A stretch of DNA of 8,249 bases. Origin: Verrucomicrobia subdivision 6 bacterium BACL9 MAG-120507-bin52. Lineage in GTDB: Bacteria; Verrucomicrobiota; Verrucomicrobiia; Methylacidiphilales; Verrucolacustridaceae. The notes beneath the pieces are model-generated. The model saw only the letters and a program-made list of their open reading frames with translations, was not told the origin of the DNA and ran no database searches. The translations under genes and the position numbers were made by a program. Location of the stretch: NCBI GenBank assembly GCA_001438005.1, contig LIBO01000034.1, positions 1 to 8,249 of the forward strand. Reading direction: 5' to 3'. Positions 6,698 through 8,249 of this stretch are shown in pieces. Every line of letters begins with the position of its first letter. The first letter of the stretch is position 1.

Positions 6698-8035
6698 ATG
6701 GAAAAATGGAAAGACAAAGAAGTTGTGGTGTTGGGAATGGGGCGCAGCGGCCAGGCCGCGGCGGAGTGGCTACTTGGACAAGGAGCGAAGGTAACCATGT
6801 TTGACGAGACCCTGAGCACGACCCTGCAGAGAACCGCTCGGCGATGGGAGGAGCGTGGGGCGACGGTTCTTTTGGGTTCCGATCGAATGAAGAGAACAAA
6901 TTTTGCCTATGGAATCATCAGTCCTGGAATCGACCCCAGGAAAGGGGTGATTCGGGATTTGGTGGAGGCAGGAGTACCCATGATGGGCGAGTTGGAGTTA
7001 GGAGCGCAGGCTTGTCTTTGCCCGATCGTGGCCGTGACCGGGACCAACGGGAAGAGCACGACGACTGAGCTGATCGCGGCCGTTTTCGCTGCGGCGGGAA
7101 AGCAGGTGATGGCTTGTGGAAATTTGGGACGGCCGTTGACGGAGGTGGCGCCGTTGACTCGGGGTTTGGACCGGGTGGTGGTGGAGGTGAGTTCTTTTCA
7201 GTTGGAGTCGGTGCAGACCTTCCGTCCCAAAGTGGGGGTTTATCTGAATTTCACCCCCGATCATTTGGATCGATACCCCTCGCTGACCGAGTACCGTGCA
7301 GCCAAGGCTCGGATTTTTGAGAATCAGGGGGAGGGGGACACGGCGGTGGTTCAGCTGGGATTGGCCGGAATTTTAGGAAAAGCTAAGAGGGTAACTTTCA
7401 CGTCTGGCCCGGAAGAGGCGGATTACACCCTACGGAATGGGGCTCTTTGCCGTGGGGGTGAGATTTTGATGAGGCAGGATGAGACACAGCTACGCGGCCC
7501 CCACAATGCGGAAAATCTACTGGCGGCCTGGGCGGTGGCGGAGGCGGAGGGTTTACCCCCAGCCGCGGTGCGAGAAGCATTTTCGAAATATCGGGCATTG
7601 CCTCATCGATGCGAGGTGGTGCGGGTGAGGGCGGGGGTGACGTGGGTCAATGATTCGAAGGCGACCAATCTGGATGCGATGGAGCGGGCGGTGGCGGGGA
7701 TGGAGGGAAGCGTGATTCTGATCGCCGGAGGAAAAGACAAGGGATTTGATTTTTCGGAAAGTCGAACGGCTTTGGCGGGAAAAGTACGGGGAGCGTTTCT
7801 GGTGGGGGAGATGGCGGAGCGAATTGAAAAAGCGTGGATTGGGGCAGTGCCTTGTCGTCGAGTCCCGAGCATGGAGGCGGCGGTGAAGCGAGCGGCGGAA
7901 ATGGCGGTGCGAGGGGAGACAGTTTTATTAAGCCCAGGGTGTTCGAGTTACGACATGTTTGAGAATTTCGAGGATAGAGGGGAGAAATATAGGCAGAGCG
8001 TCATCGCCCTGCCGGAGGAGGAAGACAGAAAATGA
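6698..8035 (+). CDS. murD: UDP-MurNAc-L-alanine:D-glutamate ligase MurD
   Basis: MurD is the cytoplasmic ATP-dependent ligase that adds D-Glu to UDP-MurNAc-L-Ala, the step before MurE. From the ATG at 6698 the protein has 445 residues, close to the family norm. The N-terminal Rossmann-like UDP-binding domain starts with VVVLGMGRSGQAAAEW and has the IISPGI motif. The ATPase domain has the P-loop GTNGKSTT (115-122, K119), VEVSSFQLE, NFTPDHLDRY and K203 in YRAAKARIF, aligning with the lysine carbamylated in characterised MurD. The C-terminal domain has LPHRCEVV, NDSKATNLDA, IAGGKDKG and LLSPGCSSYDMFENFEDRG, a near-diagnostic MurD ending. The gap after mraY is 8 bases. An in-frame GTG at 6686 would add four residues; the ATG is preferred because it has a ribosome binding site, though a closely spaced one. 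The stop overlaps the next gene as ATGA. Confidence 0.96.
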   Translation: MEKWKDKEVVVLGMGRSGQAAAEWLLGQGAKVTMFDETLSTTLQRTARRWEERGATVLLGSDRMKRTNFAYGIISPGIDPRKGVIRDLVEAGVPMMGELELGAQACLCPIVAVTGTNGKSTTTELIAAVFAAAGKQVMACGNLGRPLTEVAPLTRGLDRVVVEVSSFQLESVQTFRPKVGVYLNFTPDHLDRYPSLTEYRAAKARIFENQGEGDTAVVQLGLAGILGKAKRVTFTSGPEEADYTLRNGALCRGGEILMRQDETQLRGPHNAENLLAAWAVAEAEGLPPAAVREAFSKYRALPHRCEVVRVRAGVTWVNDSKATNLDAMERAVAGMEGSVILIAGGKDKGFDFSESRTALAGKVRGAFLVGEMAERIEKAWIGAVPCRRVPSMEAAVKRAAEMAVRGETVLLSPGCSSYDMFENFEDRGEKYRQSVIALPEEEDRK

Positions 8036-8249
8036 GTGATGAACTGCTGGAATACTCAGCGCAACGAAACCAAACCCCCGCTTCGAGCGGTGAGGCAGCG
8101 GAACGCCCGGCAAAGAGTGGAGGCCTAAATCGGCTCTCCACGATCTTTCTGGTGGTGTTGGGGCTGCACGTCGTGGTGATTGTGGGCATCAGTGCGTATC
8201 ACCTGCTTCGGGGAAATCCTGAGTCAGGAATTACGGCGGTATCCGAAAG
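8032..8249 (+). CDS. Membrane-anchored protein, 5' part; candidate LysM/NlpD-like cell wall protein
   Basis: Seventy-two codons are visible before the window ends, so the C-terminal part is missing. The start is well supported: the ATG at 8032 overlaps the murD stop as ATGA, and GGAGGAGGA (8014-8022) lies nine bases upstream. The protein begins with a polar, probably disordered segment of about 33 residues, followed by one hydrophobic stretch at about 35-58 (STIFLVVLGLHVVVIVGISA and on), then a Gly/Pro/Ser-containing stretch. This suggests a bitopic protein with its main domain outside the cytoplasm. It does not look like FtsW, which often follows murD and is polytopic. In Chlamydia the gene between murD and ftsW is nlpD, encoding a LysM protein, so a LysM or NlpD-like peptidoglycan-binding domain beyond the edge is a reasonable inference. 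No domain is visible here, so function is not assigned. Confidence 0.75.
   Translation, partial: MSDELLEYSAQRNQTPASSGEAAERPAKSGGLNRLSTIFLVVLGLHVVVIVGISAYHLLRGNPESGITAVSE

Noticed and set aside
1..8249. A novel defence, mobile or accessory system
   Set aside because: Every base except two tiny gaps lies in conserved dcw genes on one strand. There are no repeats, integrase or transposase motifs, and no composition break that would indicate an insertion.

Overview
The window is an uninterrupted stretch of a bacterial division and cell wall (dcw) cluster. Eight genes lie head to tail on the + strand: rsmH (3' part only), an ftsL-like gene, ftsI, murE, murF, mraY, murD, and the 5' end of a membrane-anchored protein gene that runs off the right edge. 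There is no intergenic space worth the name. Five of the seven junctions are 4-base start/stop overlaps, and the other two gaps are 2 and 8 bases. No RNA gene, mobile element, CRISPR array, terminator or internal promoter could be supported.

The genes act in one process. MurE, MurF and MurD are ATP-dependent amino acid ligases of the cytoplasmic UDP-MurNAc-pentapeptide pathway. MurD adds D-Glu, MurE adds the third residue (meso-diaminopimelate, judged from a DNPR motif), and MurF adds D-Ala-D-Ala. MraY then moves the product onto undecaprenyl phosphate to give lipid I. FtsI cross-links septal peptidoglycan, and FtsL is a small bitopic division protein that works with it. RsmH methylates 16S rRNA and is the customary first or second gene of dcw clusters.

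The organism is most likely a Gram-negative-type bacterium with DAP peptidoglycan. The best lineage hint is at the right edge. The gene after murD is not ftsW, its neighbour in E. coli, but starts a protein with a short polar N-terminus and one membrane segment. In Chlamydia the order is murF-mraY-murD-nlpD-ftsW, with nlpD encoding a LysM protein. A LysM-type gene at this position would fit the PVC group (Verrucomicrobiota/Chlamydiota), with Verrucomicrobiota my leading guess. This is inference and depends on sequence outside the window.

Base composition is GC-rich by eye. The coding strand carries a strong excess of G over C, which weakens in mraY, where hydrophobic codons dominate. All reading frames are intact and every family motif checked is present, apart from minor substitutions in MurF. 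I found no previously undescribed system: this is a conserved housekeeping operon, and the findings are details of its organisation.
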